From: Serratia fonticola
GTDB lineage: Bacteria > Pseudomonadota > Gammaproteobacteria > Enterobacterales > Enterobacteriaceae
Direction of reading: 5' to 3'
DNA length: 64,000 nt
Assembly: GCF_001006005.1 (NCBI RefSeq)
Contig: NZ_CP011254.1
Span: forward strand, 4,650,001 to 4,714,000
The number at the start of each line of letters is the position of its first letter. Position 1 is the first letter of the stretch. A program made the position numbers and the translations under genes. Under the pieces are notes generated by a model that was not told the DNA's origin, did not search any database, and saw only the letters and a list, made by a program, of their open reading frames with translations. Positions 1 to 9,485 of this stretch are shown one piece after another.

Positions 1-110
1 TTTTCGGCTCACATTAGGCCCAGTGGGAGCGAAGTGAATAGACCCGGGTTTCGTAGACACTTTTTTGATCTGGATCTGAGTAAAAATCACTTACCTGTGA
101 AATGGTTGCT
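1..110. mobile_element. Possible IS3-family terminus remnant
   Basis: The first hundred bases include a run of the form GACCCGGGTTTCGTAGACAC followed by a T-tract, which resembles the outer end of IS3-family elements (CCCC..GTAGACAC pattern). No transposase is visible and the rest of any element would lie outside the window. The resemblance is from memory only, so this is a weak call. Confidence 0.28.
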
Positions 111-308
111 GTAGCGATTACCCACTGATGATTCAGGGAGTTAGAATTTTGTCACAGGATCAGCCATTTGATGAAAGGGATGTTTGGATATACTCAGATG
201 AACATATGCGGTGCGGCTGGCGTCATGATGGACGGCTACCAGCGGCTTCATTGGCGGTGCCTATCTGCTGCGTTAGGCACAAGGACAGGGTTTCAAGGTT
301 TCTCACTC

Positions 309-839
309 ATGGATAACTCACTTCTTAAAAGATATCGCAAATATGCTCGCACTGAGGAAGCCTTTGCAGTCCTCTTTGTGAAGCAAAATTTGTCGCAGTC
401 AAAAGGGCATTGGATAGAAATATCCAACTGCCAGCGTTATGAAATGTCATTTGACAATCTGCATTTTAGATTTGTTACGGGCAACCTCTACAAGAGAAAA
501 ATTCACCCGCGATACCCGCCTAAATCTTTATATACCACCGATGGCAAGTTTGATGAGCACCTGATGGCTCGCGCCATAACATGGGAAACTGCGCACAAGG
601 ACATAGAGCAACAGAAATCAAAACGCGTGAAGCCCATAAAGTTCGAGATTACTGGCGTCAGTTATGACAAGAACAAGGGCAAGAAAGGCTACTTCCGCGA
701 CAACGCGCCAGAAGAAATTAAGGCGCTAGCAAAGAACCTTTATGACCGGACTAATCCACTTTGGGATAAAGCCATGCAGTATATAAATGAACCTGAATTC
801 GTCTATAAAGTTCGCCAGGTGAGGATCATTGAACGATGA
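309..839 (+). CDS. Unidentified 176-aa protein
   Basis: I do not recognise this protein. The start at 309 is chosen because the in-frame residues upstream (from 168) are rich in Trp, Cys and Met and look non-coding, while the part from MDNSLLKRYRKY onward is an ordinary hydrophilic sequence with many Lys, Arg and Tyr residues. An AGG lies about ten bases before this ATG. There is no signal peptide or membrane segment, and the C-terminal half is basic (KSKRVKPIKF, NKGKKGYF). The gene stands alone next to a possible IS end, so it may be a 5'-truncated gene whose true start was lost. It could also be a remnant of a mobile element. Confidence 0.5.
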   Translation: MDNSLLKRYRKYARTEEAFAVLFVKQNLSQSKGHWIEISNCQRYEMSFDNLHFRFVTGNLYKRKIHPRYPPKSLYTTDGKFDEHLMARAITWETAHKDIEQQKSKRVKPIKFEITGVSYDKNKGKKGYFRDNAPEEIKALAKNLYDRTNPLWDKAMQYINEPEFVYKVRQVRIIER

Positions 840-1053
840 AAACACTGCTCTCAGACTCGTCTGGCCTGAACATTTAGCTGCAGGCTTTCCGGATTACGGG
901 CAGCAGTTCCAGCAACTGGCGAAAGAGCGTCAGGGATAACTTCCTGCCAGGGAAGGACGTCTTCTATTGCGGCCTAGGGATCTTCCCCGGATTCTCTGGC
1001 CCTGCAGTGATTGCTCGTTAAGGTTGGCCTCTGAGTTGACGGTATTGCATCGT

Positions 1054-2496
1054 TTAACTCCTTACTTTGGTTGCCATAGATTTTTCAGACGTAGAGGTGC
1101 TTTTCCTCTGGCGGATTTCATTGCCCGCCTCTGCGCCCAGCGTAAAGCTATCTAGCACCGCCACCAGGGCGATCACGCCAATCACGATAAAGGCTAGTTG
1201 GAAGTCGGCTAGCGGCACCACGCCCTGTTGCTGTGGCATCAGCATCTCCGCCAACCGCAGCGCCAGTGCGCCGATGGCGATCCCCAGGCCGCTACCCATT
1301 TGCTGGGCCATATTGAACAGCGTGTTGGCACCGCTCATGCGCGGTTGCGGCACCTCGGAAAACGCCAGCGTATTCAGTGCGGTGAACTGCATCGAACGTG
1401 TCAAACCACTGACAAACAGCAGCGCCAGGATCAGCCAGGTGGGGGTCTGCGGGGTTAGCAGCGCGCAGGCAAAAATGGTGGCGGCATTGAGTAAACCGTT
1501 GACCACCAGCGTGGTACGAAAGCTGAACCGGTAGAGGATGGGTGAGGTGAATGGCTTCATCACCAGATTACCGGCAAACACTGCCAGTACCAGCAACCCC
1601 GCATCGAAGGCATTCAGCCCAAAGCCGATTTGGAACAGCAAGGGCAGCAGGAACGGCACGGCACCGATGGCGATGCGAAACACAGTGCCGCCCTTAATAG
1701 TGACAGCGTAACTTTTTATCCGCATCGCCCAGAGATCCATTAAGGGATAGGCGTGGCGTTTGGCATGACGTATCGCCAGGCTTCCCAGCGCCAGGCTAGC
1801 AGCCAGACATAACAGAGGCACCAGCCAGGAAAGTTGCGGACTGTTGATCAGATCCAGCCCAAACATCAGCCCAAAGCAGGCGACTCCGGTGAGTGCAAAA
1901 CCCAGCCCATCAAAGGGAACGCCTTTCTGCGCGGGTTCATGAGGGATCAAACGCCAGGCGAAGAACAGGGCCAACAGGCCAAGCGGCACGTTGAGGATAA
2001 AAATCCAGTGCCAGGAAGCGTAGGTGGTGATGAAACCGCCAACCGGAGGCCCCAGGACCGGGGCGGCCAACCCCGGCCAGGTGATAGTGGCAATGGCGTT
2101 GATCAAATCGGGTTTGGCGGTATTACGTAACACCACCAGGCGGCCAACCGGCACCATCAACGCACCGCCAAAGCCTTGCAGGATACGAGCCGCGGTAAAC
2201 TGCGGCAAGGTGGTACTGAGGGCGCATAGCACCGAGGCCAGGGTAAAAATAACGATGGCGGCGGTGAAAATATTGCGGGCACCAAAGCGGTTGGCGATCC
2301 AGCCGCTGGCGGGGATAAACACTGTCAGGGTAAGAATATAGGCCGAAACCCCGATGTTCATATCTACCGGCTGTACACCAAAGGCCGCCGCCATTTGCGG
2401 CATCGCGGTAACGATCACCGTGCCGTCCAGGTTCTCCATAAAGAATGCCCCGGCAACCAGCAGGGGGAGCGCGCTAGCGCGGGAGAACCAACTCAT
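1054..2496 (-). CDS. MFS drug/metabolite exporter, DHA2 family
   Basis: This is a 480-residue major facilitator of the DHA2 type (drug:H+ antiporter with extra helices), an inner-membrane exporter. Visible hallmarks are the motif-D-like ENLDGTVIVTAMPQM near residues 20-35, the antiporter motif-C-like stretch GLAAPVLGPPVGG around 145-160, and at least twelve long hydrophobic segments. The chosen ATG (2496) has GGAG seven bases upstream; the longer frame back to 2553 adds residues that do not look like an MFS N-terminus. The arrangement resembles E. coli MdtD in outline, but the sequences are clearly different. It is transcribed alone, convergent with the unidentified gene at 309-839. Substrate is unknown. 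Confidence 0.85.
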   Translation of the reverse strand: MSWFSRASALPLLVAGAFFMENLDGTVIVTAMPQMAAAFGVQPVDMNIGVSAYILTLTVFIPASGWIANRFGARNIFTAAIVIFTLASVLCALSTTLPQFTAARILQGFGGALMVPVGRLVVLRNTAKPDLINAIATITWPGLAAPVLGPPVGGFITTYASWHWIFILNVPLGLLALFFAWRLIPHEPAQKGVPFDGLGFALTGVACFGLMFGLDLINSPQLSWLVPLLCLAASLALGSLAIRHAKRHAYPLMDLWAMRIKSYAVTIKGGTVFRIAIGAVPFLLPLLFQIGFGLNAFDAGLLVLAVFAGNLVMKPFTSPILYRFSFRTTLVVNGLLNAATIFACALLTPQTPTWLILALLFVSGLTRSMQFTALNTLAFSEVPQPRMSGANTLFNMAQQMGSGLGIAIGALALRLAEMLMPQQQGVVPLADFQLAFIVIGVIALVAVLDSFTLGAEAGNEIRQRKSTSTSEKSMATKVRS

Positions 2497-2683
2497 GGAC
2501 GGCTCCGGCTGGAGCACGGTAAATACGCATGCATAACAGAAATCCCGTTTCAAAAATCACCACGTCGGATTTTTGAGCATAACGCATCGTAGGGAGGTTA
2601 AAAAGAAGTTAATGGTGTGATTATTAGCGGGCACAGCAAGTGTGCCCATCTAGATGCATCGTGTGTCCGCGAGCGTGTGGTAA

Positions 2684-3325
2684 TTACCAGGATAAATGGA
2701 TGATGCCGTCGATAAACTCGGCTTTAAAACTACTCAGGTCGGCCACAGTGGCCTTGATTTGCGGGGAGGAAATCGGCACGCCGTTACCAATGACGATGAC
2801 TTGCCCACCGGCGGCAAGGGCGGAGTTCACGCCAGAAATCGCATCCTCAAAAATCACGCATTTCTGCACTGGCAGGCCAAATCCGGCTGCCGCCATCAGA
2901 TAGGGTTCTGGATGGGGTTTGCCGTGCACGATATCTTCCGAAGTGATCATCATGTGCGGCCGTGGGATGCCTGCGCTGATCATGCTTTGCATCGACACTT
3001 TCTTGGCGCCGGAGGTGACAATTGCCCAACATTGCGGCGGCAACTGGCGTACCAGCTCAACGGCACCGGTAATGGCACCAACCTGGCTGAGAGCCTCGAT
3101 GGCGAGCGTTTTGACTTCATCAACGCACTGTGGATTGTCAAAGTAAGGGGAGACGATCCGCAGCGTTTCCTCGATGGTGCGCCCGTGAATATTGGCCAGG
3201 ACATAATCCACATCCAGATGATGCCGGTTGGCCCATTCAGCCCACAATGTCTCTATACAGGCTCCTGAATCCACCAGGGTGCCGTCCAGGTCAAACAGTA
3301 CTGCCTTGCAAGCGATAGCGTTCAT
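2684..3325 (-). CDS. HAD-IA family sugar-phosphatase-like hydrolase
   Basis: This is a 213-residue haloacid-dehalogenase superfamily phosphatase, expected to be cytosolic and to remove phosphate from small sugar or nucleotide phosphates. Motif I is VLFDLDGTLVDSG near the N-terminus (nucleophile Asp and the second Asp two residues later), motif II is AIVTSG, motif III is the Lys in HGKPHPEPYL, and motif IV is VIFEDAISGV. Length and layout fit the HxpA/YfbT-like group. The start at 3325 directly precedes the first beta strand, and a GGGAC lies upstream; the longer frame to 3400 adds an unlikely N-terminal tail. It is monocistronic. The substrate cannot be read from sequence. Confidence 0.85.
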   Translation of the reverse strand: MNAIACKAVLFDLDGTLVDSGACIETLWAEWANRHHLDVDYVLANIHGRTIEETLRIVSPYFDNPQCVDEVKTLAIEALSQVGAITGAVELVRQLPPQCWAIVTSGAKKVSMQSMISAGIPRPHMMITSEDIVHGKPHPEPYLMAAAGFGLPVQKCVIFEDAISGVNSALAAGGQVIVIGNGVPISSPQIKATVADLSSFKAEFIDGIIHLSW

Positions 3326-3597
3326 AAGTCCCTTATGATTTAAAGCCTCGGTTTCCCAATAACAACAGAGTGGCGATAAGGTCTTGTTGACGGAAATCAA
3401 GTGATGGCCTGAACCACCGCCGGAAAGTGAAAAAATGCGGCCCCGGTGTGCCTTACCGAATTAACTATCTGCCTGACACTTACGTTAGTCATCTAGCCTG
3501 GCGGCGTTGCTTTCGCCATAAGAAATCGATATTGGACGAATAATCGGTCGCTCGCTTTAATAGTGCAAACAATTAAAACCAACCTTTGGAAACGAGT

Positions 3598-4056
3598 ATG
3601 TTCACCATCAAAATTGACGATCTTACCCACCATGCCGTGCAAACATTAGTGGCTTATCATATTTCTGGCATGCTGGAACAATCTCCTCCAGAGAGCAGCC
3701 ATGCGTTGAACGTTCAAAAACTTCGTGACCCTGCCGTGACATTTTGGTCTGCGTGGGAAGGGGATCAATTAGCCGGGATTGGCGCGTTGAAAATGTTGGA
3801 TGCAAAGCATGGCGAGCTGAAATCAATGCGCACGGCGGAGGCGTTTTTACGTCGTGGCGTGGCGAATCAATTCTTGCTGCACATCCTGCAAGTCGCTCGC
3901 GCGCGAGGTATTTCGCGGCTCAGCCTGGAAACGGGGACACAACCGGGATTTGCCGCCTGTCATCAGCTTTACCGCAAGCATGGTTTTGTGGATTGCGAAC
4001 CGTTCGCAGAGTATCAGCCTGATCCAAACAGCAGATTTATGACGCTTGTTTTGTAG
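3598..4056 (+). CDS. GNAT family N-acetyltransferase
   Basis: This is a 152-residue Gcn5-related acetyltransferase that transfers acetyl from acetyl-CoA to an unknown amine. The acetyl-CoA loop region reads as SMRTAEAFLRRGVANQFL (an R-x-x-G-V/I-A pattern), followed by the beta5 segment SRLSLETG and the C-terminal helix and strand ACHQLYRKHGF typical of this fold. Start 3598 is preferred over the in-frame ATG at 3586 because GGAAACGAG precedes it at good spacing. It resembles the YsnE-like group of small GNATs. It stands alone between the HAD gene and the porin. Confidence 0.8.
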   Translation: MFTIKIDDLTHHAVQTLVAYHISGMLEQSPPESSHALNVQKLRDPAVTFWSAWEGDQLAGIGALKMLDAKHGELKSMRTAEAFLRRGVANQFLLHILQVARARGISRLSLETGTQPGFAACHQLYRKHGFVDCEPFAEYQPDPNSRFMTLVL

Positions 4057-4471
4057 TTGAGATAGGTACGGAACTCAGATATTCCATTTTATCTCTTTAT
4101 TAAAGAAATGATTGGCAATGTTTTGAAATCGTTTTATTACACTCATAGAGTGAGTAGCATAAACTCATATAAAGTCAACGTGAGCGTTTAGCTTTATTAA
4201 TTGGTGCATGGGTAGTGAATTGTCAAAATTCCAACCTGTTGCATCAATTATGTTTTTTATCCTGACATAACCCTCTTTTATCTATTGCGCCAGTTTGGCC
4301 CTGCCTTAGACACTCACTCATGGTCAAAAAATAATCACCCGACCTTGCATTCAAGTCATGGCGGTATAAATTAATATTATTACCGCCATCAAAACGGTAA
4401 TAGACCCACGAGCTAATCATGCTCGTAACAGCAGTGGCTATAGCACGACATAATAATAGAGGATAATCACG
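4057..4471. other. AT-rich intergenic region and porin leader
   Basis: There is no credible gene in these 415 bases. The region is AT-rich and holds a 7-bp perfect inverted repeat (ATTACCG and CGGTAAT) at 4379-4401, which would form a hairpin in the 5' untranslated region of the porin if transcription starts upstream. Porin genes of this family often have long regulated leaders; specific OmpR or small-RNA sites were not identified. Confidence 0.5.
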
Positions 4472-5599
4472 ATGAAACTTCGAGTACTCTCTCTGATGGT
4501 GCCTGCTTTGCTGATGGTTGGCAACGCAGGCGCCGCTGAAATCTACAACAAAGACGGTAATAAACTGGATTTGTACGGTTTAGTCGATGGCCTGCACTAT
4601 TTCTCTGATAACAATAGCGTTGATGGAGACCAGTCTTACATACGTATGGGCCTGCGTGGTGAAACGCAGATTAACGATCAGCTCACTGGCTATGGCACGT
4701 GGGAATACCAGGTCAACGTCAACACCCCGGAAAGCGAAAACAATGCCTTCACCCGTTATGGTTTTGCAGGGCTGAAGGTCGTTGATTATGGCTCCTTCGA
4801 CTATGGCCGTAACAATGGTGTCCTGTATGACGTGGCGGCTTATACCGACATGCAGCCAGAATTTGACGGTTCCACCTATGGGGCCGACCAGTTCATGTTC
4901 CAACGCTCAAACGGTCTGGCAACCTATCGTAACAATGACTTCTTTGGCCTGATTGATGGCCTGCATTTTGCTGTGCAATACCAGGGTAAAAACGGCAGTG
5001 CGGAAGAAACTAATAATGGTCGCGACGTTCTGGGTCAGAACGGTGATGGTTATGGTATGTCGGTGAACTATGATATCGGCTACGGCATTAGTGCCGCGGG
5101 TGCCTTCTTTAATTCCAAACGTACCAGCGAGCAAAATGGCGGTGGCGCATATAGCGGTATCATGGGGCGTGGTGACCATGCAGAAGGTTATTCAGGCGGC
5201 CTGAAATATGACGACAGCAATACCTATGTGGCCGTTATGTTTACCCAGTCCTATAATGCAGCGCGCTTCGGCAGTTCAGACAGTGAGGCTTATGGCTACG
5301 CCAATAAAGCGCAAAGTTTTGAGGCTTATGCACATTATCTGTTTGATTTCGGCCTCCGCCCATTTGTGGGCTATAACCAAACCAACGGCAAGAACCTCGG
5401 GCAAGCTGCCAACGGCAATACTTACGGTAGTGAAAACCTGGTCAAGTTTGTTGACCTGGGTGCAACCTATTACCTCAACAAAAACATGTCCACCTATGTG
5501 GATTATAAAATCAACCTGTTGGATGAAAACGACTTCACCAAATCGGCCGGAATTAATACCGACGACGTGGTTGCTGTCGGTCTGGTTTATCAGTTCTGA
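4472..5599 (+). CDS. OmpC/OmpF-type general porin
   Basis: This 375-residue trimeric outer-membrane porin should form a 16-stranded beta barrel for passive diffusion of small hydrophilic solutes. The N-terminus has a Sec signal peptide ending GNAGA before [15 protein letters not shown], the near-invariant first strand of enterobacterial general porins. The loop-3 region is around [18 protein letters not shown], and the protein ends in the terminal phenylalanine YQF expected for BAM recognition. A typical GAGGATAATC leader precedes the ATG. It is monocistronic, followed by a strong terminator. The sequence alone does not say whether it is OmpC, OmpF, OmpN or another paralog. Confidence 0.92.
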   Translation: MKLRVLSLMVPALLMVGNAGAAEIYNKDGNKLDLYGLVDGLHYFSDNNSVDGDQSYIRMGLRGETQINDQLTGYGTWEYQVNVNTPESENNAFTRYGFAGLKVVDYGSFDYGRNNGVLYDVAAYTDMQPEFDGSTYGADQFMFQRSNGLATYRNNDFFGLIDGLHFAVQYQGKNGSAEETNNGRDVLGQNGDGYGMSVNYDIGYGISAAGAFFNSKRTSEQNGGGAYSGIMGRGDHAEGYSGGLKYDDSNTYVAVMFTQSYNAARFGSSDSEAYGYANKAQSFEAYAHYLFDFGLRPFVGYNQTNGKNLGQAANGNTYGSENLVKFVDLGATYYLNKNMSTYVDYKINLLDENDFTKSAGINTDDVVAVGLVYQF

Positions 5600-5626
5600 T
5601 GACAGCGAAATAAGTCAGCTTACGAT

Positions 5627-5653
5627 AACGCGGCCCTCTGGCCGCGTTTTTTC
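5627..5653 (+). terminator. Rho-independent terminator of the porin gene
   Basis: A 9-bp perfect stem (AACGCGGCC and GGCCGCGTT) with a CTCT loop is followed directly by a run of T. It lies 28 bases after the porin stop codon. Confidence 0.9.
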
Positions 5654-5807
5654 TTTGTTCTCCCCCCGCAGAGCCTGTTTAGCAATTTTCAGTTATTTTT
5701 GCTCAAACGACCATCTGAGCCTAAGCTAGGCTATGTTGCTGAATTTGCAGCTTCTATCCAAGTGGACACAGCGTCCCTAGATTAAGACATGGAGGAGTTT
5801 CGATTTG

Positions 5808-7970
5808 ATGCGTTTATCAACCCTGGTACTGGCGATTGGCGTTGCGCTAAGCACGCCCGCGCTGGCAGAAACGAACACCCAGACTAAGGAGGCGAAAGTG
5901 GCCGGAGAAGTTAAGCAGGATAAGCAGGGAGAAAACCCGTTCTTTGCCACCAGTCAGTTACCCTTCCAAGCTCCTCGCTTTGATGTCATCAGCGAAAGCG
6001 ATTATGCCCCGGCCATCGCCGCCGGTATCCAGCAGAAACTGGCAGAAGTCGAAAAGATCGCCAATAACCCGGCTGAGCCTACGTTTGACAATACCTTTGT
6101 GGCGCTGGAAAAAAGCGGTGCACTGCTGACGCGCACCATGAGCGTGTTTGGGGCGATGACCTCCGCCAACACCAGCGACGCGCTGCAAAAGCTGGATGAA
6201 GAAACCTCACCGAAGCTGGCGGCGTTAGACGATGCCATCATGCTGAACAGCAAACTGTTTGCGCGCATCAAGGCGATTTACGATCGGCGTGATAGCCTCA
6301 ACTTGGACCCCGAGTCTCTGCGGCTGGTAGAGGTGACCTACAAGAACTATGTGCTGGCCGGGGCCAATCTTTCTGACGCGGATAAAACCCAACTGAAAGC
6401 ATTGAACCAGGAAGCGGCGACGCTGAGCACCCAGTTCACAAATAAATTACTGGCTGCCAGCAAAAACGGTGCGTTGGCGATCGGTGATAAAACCCTGCTG
6501 GCCGGGCTTTCAGAGGGCGAGTTGGCAGCAGCAGCGCAGGCGGCCAGTGAACGTAAGCTGGATAAGCAATGGCTATTGGTGTTGCAGAACACCACGCAAC
6601 AGCCTGATTTGCAAAACCTGCAAGATCGCGATACCCGCCAAAAGTTGTTCGACGCTTCGATCAACCGCGCAGAGAAAAATGACGCCAACGATACCCGCCA
6701 AACCCTGGCGCGGTTAGCTAAAGTGCGGGCCGAGCAGGCCAAACTGCTGGGCTTCCCGAACTATGCCGCCTGGAAGTTGCAAAATCAGATGGCGAAAACC
6801 CCGGATGCGGCGTTGACGTTTATGCGTAATATCGTGCCTGCCGCCACGGCCCGGGCAGAGCGTGAGGCCAAAGACATTCAGGCAGTGATCGATCGGCAAA
6901 ACGGCGGCTTTAAGCTGGCCGCCTGGGATTGGCAGTTTTATGCCGAGCAGGTGCGTAAAGAGAAGTACGATCTGGATGAATCACAGATCAAGCCTTACTT
7001 TGAGATGAACAACGTGCTGCATAACGGCGTATTCTACGCCGCCAATTTGCTGTACGGCATCAGCTTTAAAGAGCGCAAAGATATCCCGGTTTATCATCCG
7101 GACGTGCGGGTATACGAGGTATTTGATAAAGACGGTCAGTCTCTGGCGCTGTTCTACACCGATTTCTTTAAGCGTGACAACAAGGGCGGTGGCGCCTGGA
7201 TGAGCAACTTCGTTGAGCAGTCCAAACTTAACGGTACCAAGCCGGTGATTTACAACGTCTCCAACTTCACCAAACCCGCAGCGGGCCAACCGGCGTTACT
7301 GTCCTATGATGACGTGATCACCATGTTCCACGAGTTTGGCCATGCGCTGCATGGCATGTTTGCCGATCAGCAATACCCAAGCCTGTCTGGCACCAACACT
7401 GCCCGCGATTTTGTCGAGTTCCCGTCGCAGTTTAACGAGCACTGGGCCAGCGATCCGCAAGTATTTGCCTACTTTGCCAAGCATTACCAAACGGGTGAAG
7501 CGATGCCGCAGGCGTTGGTCGATAAAATCAACAAAGCCGACAAGTTCAACAAGGGCTACGCCATGACCGAGCTGTTGGCCGCCGCGCTGCTGGATATGCA
7601 TTGGCACATGTTGGGCGCCGATCAACCGCAGCAGGACGTGGACAAGTTCGAGGCCGCATCGCTAAGCCAGGACAAGATCGATCTCAGCTATGTGCCACCA
7701 CGCTACCGCTCCAGCTATTTCCAGCATATCTGGGGCAACGGCTATGCCGCCGGTTATTACGCCTATCTGTGGACGGAGATGCTGGCAGATGATGCCTTCC
7801 AATGGTTCAGCGATAACGGCGGATTAACGGCAGAGAATGGCCAGCGTTTCCGCGAGCAGGTGTTGTCACAGGGCAACAGTCAGGATCTGGAAAAGATGTA
7901 CGTTAAATGGCGTGGGCAGGAGCCGAGTATTGAACCGATGCTCATCAACCGCGGGCTGAAGGATAAGTAA
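5808..7970 (+). CDS. dcp: Peptidyl-dipeptidase Dcp (M3 metallopeptidase), exported form
   Basis: This is a 720-residue M3-family zinc peptidase that removes dipeptides from the C-terminus of oligopeptides. The zinc motif HEFGHALHG lies near residues 508-516, with the third ligand region FVEFPSQFNEHW about 25-30 residues later, as in Dcp. Unlike the form I recall for E. coli, the N-terminus is a clear Sec signal (LSTLVLAIGVALSTPALA) followed by a charged linker, so this copy should be periplasmic. The ATG at 5808 has GGAGGAG upstream; a TTG three bases earlier is possible. The gene is monocistronic, downstream of the porin, and could process peptides entering through it (inference). Confidence 0.92.
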   Translation: MRLSTLVLAIGVALSTPALAETNTQTKEAKVAGEVKQDKQGENPFFATSQLPFQAPRFDVISESDYAPAIAAGIQQKLAEVEKIANNPAEPTFDNTFVALEKSGALLTRTMSVFGAMTSANTSDALQKLDEETSPKLAALDDAIMLNSKLFARIKAIYDRRDSLNLDPESLRLVEVTYKNYVLAGANLSDADKTQLKALNQEAATLSTQFTNKLLAASKNGALAIGDKTLLAGLSEGELAAAAQAASERKLDKQWLLVLQNTTQQPDLQNLQDRDTRQKLFDASINRAEKNDANDTRQTLARLAKVRAEQAKLLGFPNYAAWKLQNQMAKTPDAALTFMRNIVPAATARAEREAKDIQAVIDRQNGGFKLAAWDWQFYAEQVRKEKYDLDESQIKPYFEMNNVLHNGVFYAANLLYGISFKERKDIPVYHPDVRVYEVFDKDGQSLALFYTDFFKRDNKGGGAWMSNFVEQSKLNGTKPVIYNVSNFTKPAAGQPALLSYDDVITMFHEFGHALHGMFADQQYPSLSGTNTARDFVEFPSQFNEHWASDPQVFAYFAKHYQTGEAMPQALVDKINKADKFNKGYAMTELLAAALLDMHWHMLGADQPQQDVDKFEAASLSQDKIDLSYVPPRYRSSYFQHIWGNGYAAGYYAYLWTEMLADDAFQWFSDNGGLTAENGQRFREQVLSQGNSQDLEKMYVKWRGQEPSIEPMLINRGLKDK

Positions 7971-8381
7971 CTACGTTTAACGCTCTCCGAGGGCAGGTGA
8001 CTGCTCTCGGATGGTTATAATCGATGCCATGAAAGAGAATTGTGTGAGGCCGATCGTTTTTCTGTGTAATCGAAATCAACCGTAGTGAGATTAATCCTTG
8101 TAATTAACAGGGTTACCAACACGTGTTGGTTTAAATAATCCCAAAATCCATCCTCTTGTTTTAATGAGTTTATCTTCAGCACAAAATTTTGCCCCCGCCG
8201 AAAAACCATAAGAAAAAACGTTTTAATTCTGGGTTAATATGATTAACGTCACAAATTAATCGCTGAAAACGGCGCTGCGACAAATTACGATCATAATCTC
8301 AACTCCGATAGTTACCGCTTTACTGTTGTCGGGTTCCGATTTAAAAAAAAACACCTGTTCAAAAACAAACAAGTGTTAATT
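7971..8381. other. Intergenic region before the pseudouridine operon
   Basis: There is no credible gene in these 411 bases, which are AT-rich near the downstream gene. They contain the 16-bp palindrome listed at 8115-8130. The promoter of the pseudouridine operon is expected here, but no convincing -35/-10 pair was picked out. Confidence 0.5.
8115..8130. promoter_or_regulatory. 16-bp perfect palindrome, candidate operator
   Basis: ACCAACAC is followed without spacer by its exact reverse complement GTGTTGGT. It sits about 250 bases upstream of the pseudouridine kinase gene in an otherwise plain intergenic region, which suits a dimeric repressor site. The binding protein is unknown. Confidence 0.5.
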
Positions 8382-9485
8382 ATGACCAACCGGGAAAAAC
8401 AGATACTGCAACTCCTTCGGCGGGACCCGTTGATTCAACAACACGAAATCGCCGATATTCTAGGTATTAGCCGTTCTGGTGTGGCAGGCCACATTATGAA
8501 TTTGATGAATAAAGGTTATATTAAAGGTAAAGGCTATATTCTCTCCGAACACCGCTATGTAGTCACCGTTGGCTCGGTAAATATGGACGTTTGTGGTTAT
8601 GCCAATACGCAGTTGGTTTATGAAGACTCCAATCCAGGGAAAATAAAGTGTACCCCAGGCGGGGTTGGGCGAAATATATCACAGAACATTGCGTTATTAG
8701 GGGCCGAATGCCACCTGGTTTCGGTGGTTGGCGACGATTTCTACGGCACAACGCTGCTGGAACAGGCAAAGCTGGCGGGTGTTAACGTGGATAATTGCCA
8801 CCGATTGCATGGTGAAAACACCTCGACCTACGTTTCGTTGCTGGATGGCAATGGTGAAATGCTGGTCGCTATCAACGACATGCGCATCCTGGAAAAATTG
8901 ACCCCGGCGCTGTTATCCCATTCCAAGGATTTAATTCAGCACTGTGGTGTATTGGTGCTGGACTGCAACCTGACCGAAGACGCGCTGGCCTGGCTATTTA
9001 CCAATGCCGGTAATGTGCCGGTATTTGTCGATACGGTTTCCGCTTTTAAAGCGCCGAAAATCAAAAACTGGCTCTCGCATATCCATACGTTGAAGCCGAA
9101 TCGGATTGAGGCGGAAATCCTCAGCGGGATGAAAATATCCCAGGCGAGCGACGCACCGGCGGTGGCCCAATGGTTCCACCATCAAGGTGTCCAGCGTTTG
9201 GCCCTGAGTATGGGTAGCCACGGCGTTTATTTCAGCGAGGTGGACGGTCAGCACGGTTGGTCGGCGCCGCTGCCGACTCAGGTAGTCAACGTCACCGGAG
9301 CCGGGGATGCCATGATGGCGGGGCTGGTGAGTTGCTGGCTGGAGGATTTCCCACTCGATCACAGTATTCGTTTTGCCCAGGGCTGTTCGGCAATGACCCT
9401 GGCCTCTGAGTTCACCAATAACCCGAACCTGTCGCAAGGCAGCGTTCAAAAACTTTTGGAATTACAATCATGCAAAATAGCCTAA
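8382..9485 (+). CDS. psuK: PfkB-family pseudouridine kinase with N-terminal winged HTH
   Basis: This 367-residue protein has a winged helix-turn-helix at residues 1-55 (REKQILQLLRRDP, then EIADILGISRSGVAGHI) fused to a PfkB sugar kinase. The kinase domain shows the substrate GGVGRN motif and the catalytic VTGAGDAMMAG near the C-terminus. It should phosphorylate pseudouridine at the 5' position, judging by its partner psuG, whose start codon overlaps this gene by 16 bases. The architecture matches E. coli YeiI more than E. coli PsuK, which lacks the HTH, but here the GAGD anion hole is intact, so activity is expected. The HTH suggests self-regulation of the operon by a trigger kinase. ATG 8382 is chosen over a GTG at 8373. 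Confidence 0.85.
   Translation: MTNREKQILQLLRRDPLIQQHEIADILGISRSGVAGHIMNLMNKGYIKGKGYILSEHRYVVTVGSVNMDVCGYANTQLVYEDSNPGKIKCTPGGVGRNISQNIALLGAECHLVSVVGDDFYGTTLLEQAKLAGVNVDNCHRLHGENTSTYVSLLDGNGEMLVAINDMRILEKLTPALLSHSKDLIQHCGVLVLDCNLTEDALAWLFTNAGNVPVFVDTVSAFKAPKIKNWLSHIHTLKPNRIEAEILSGMKISQASDAPAVAQWFHHQGVQRLALSMGSHGVYFSEVDGQHGWSAPLPTQVVNVTGAGDAMMAGLVSCWLEDFPLDHSIRFAQGCSAMTLASEFTNNPNLSQGSVQKLLELQSCKIA

Noticed and set aside
168..308. N-terminal extension of the first gene
   Set aside because: The residues are rich in Met, Trp and Cys and look non-coding; the later start at 309 is more plausible.
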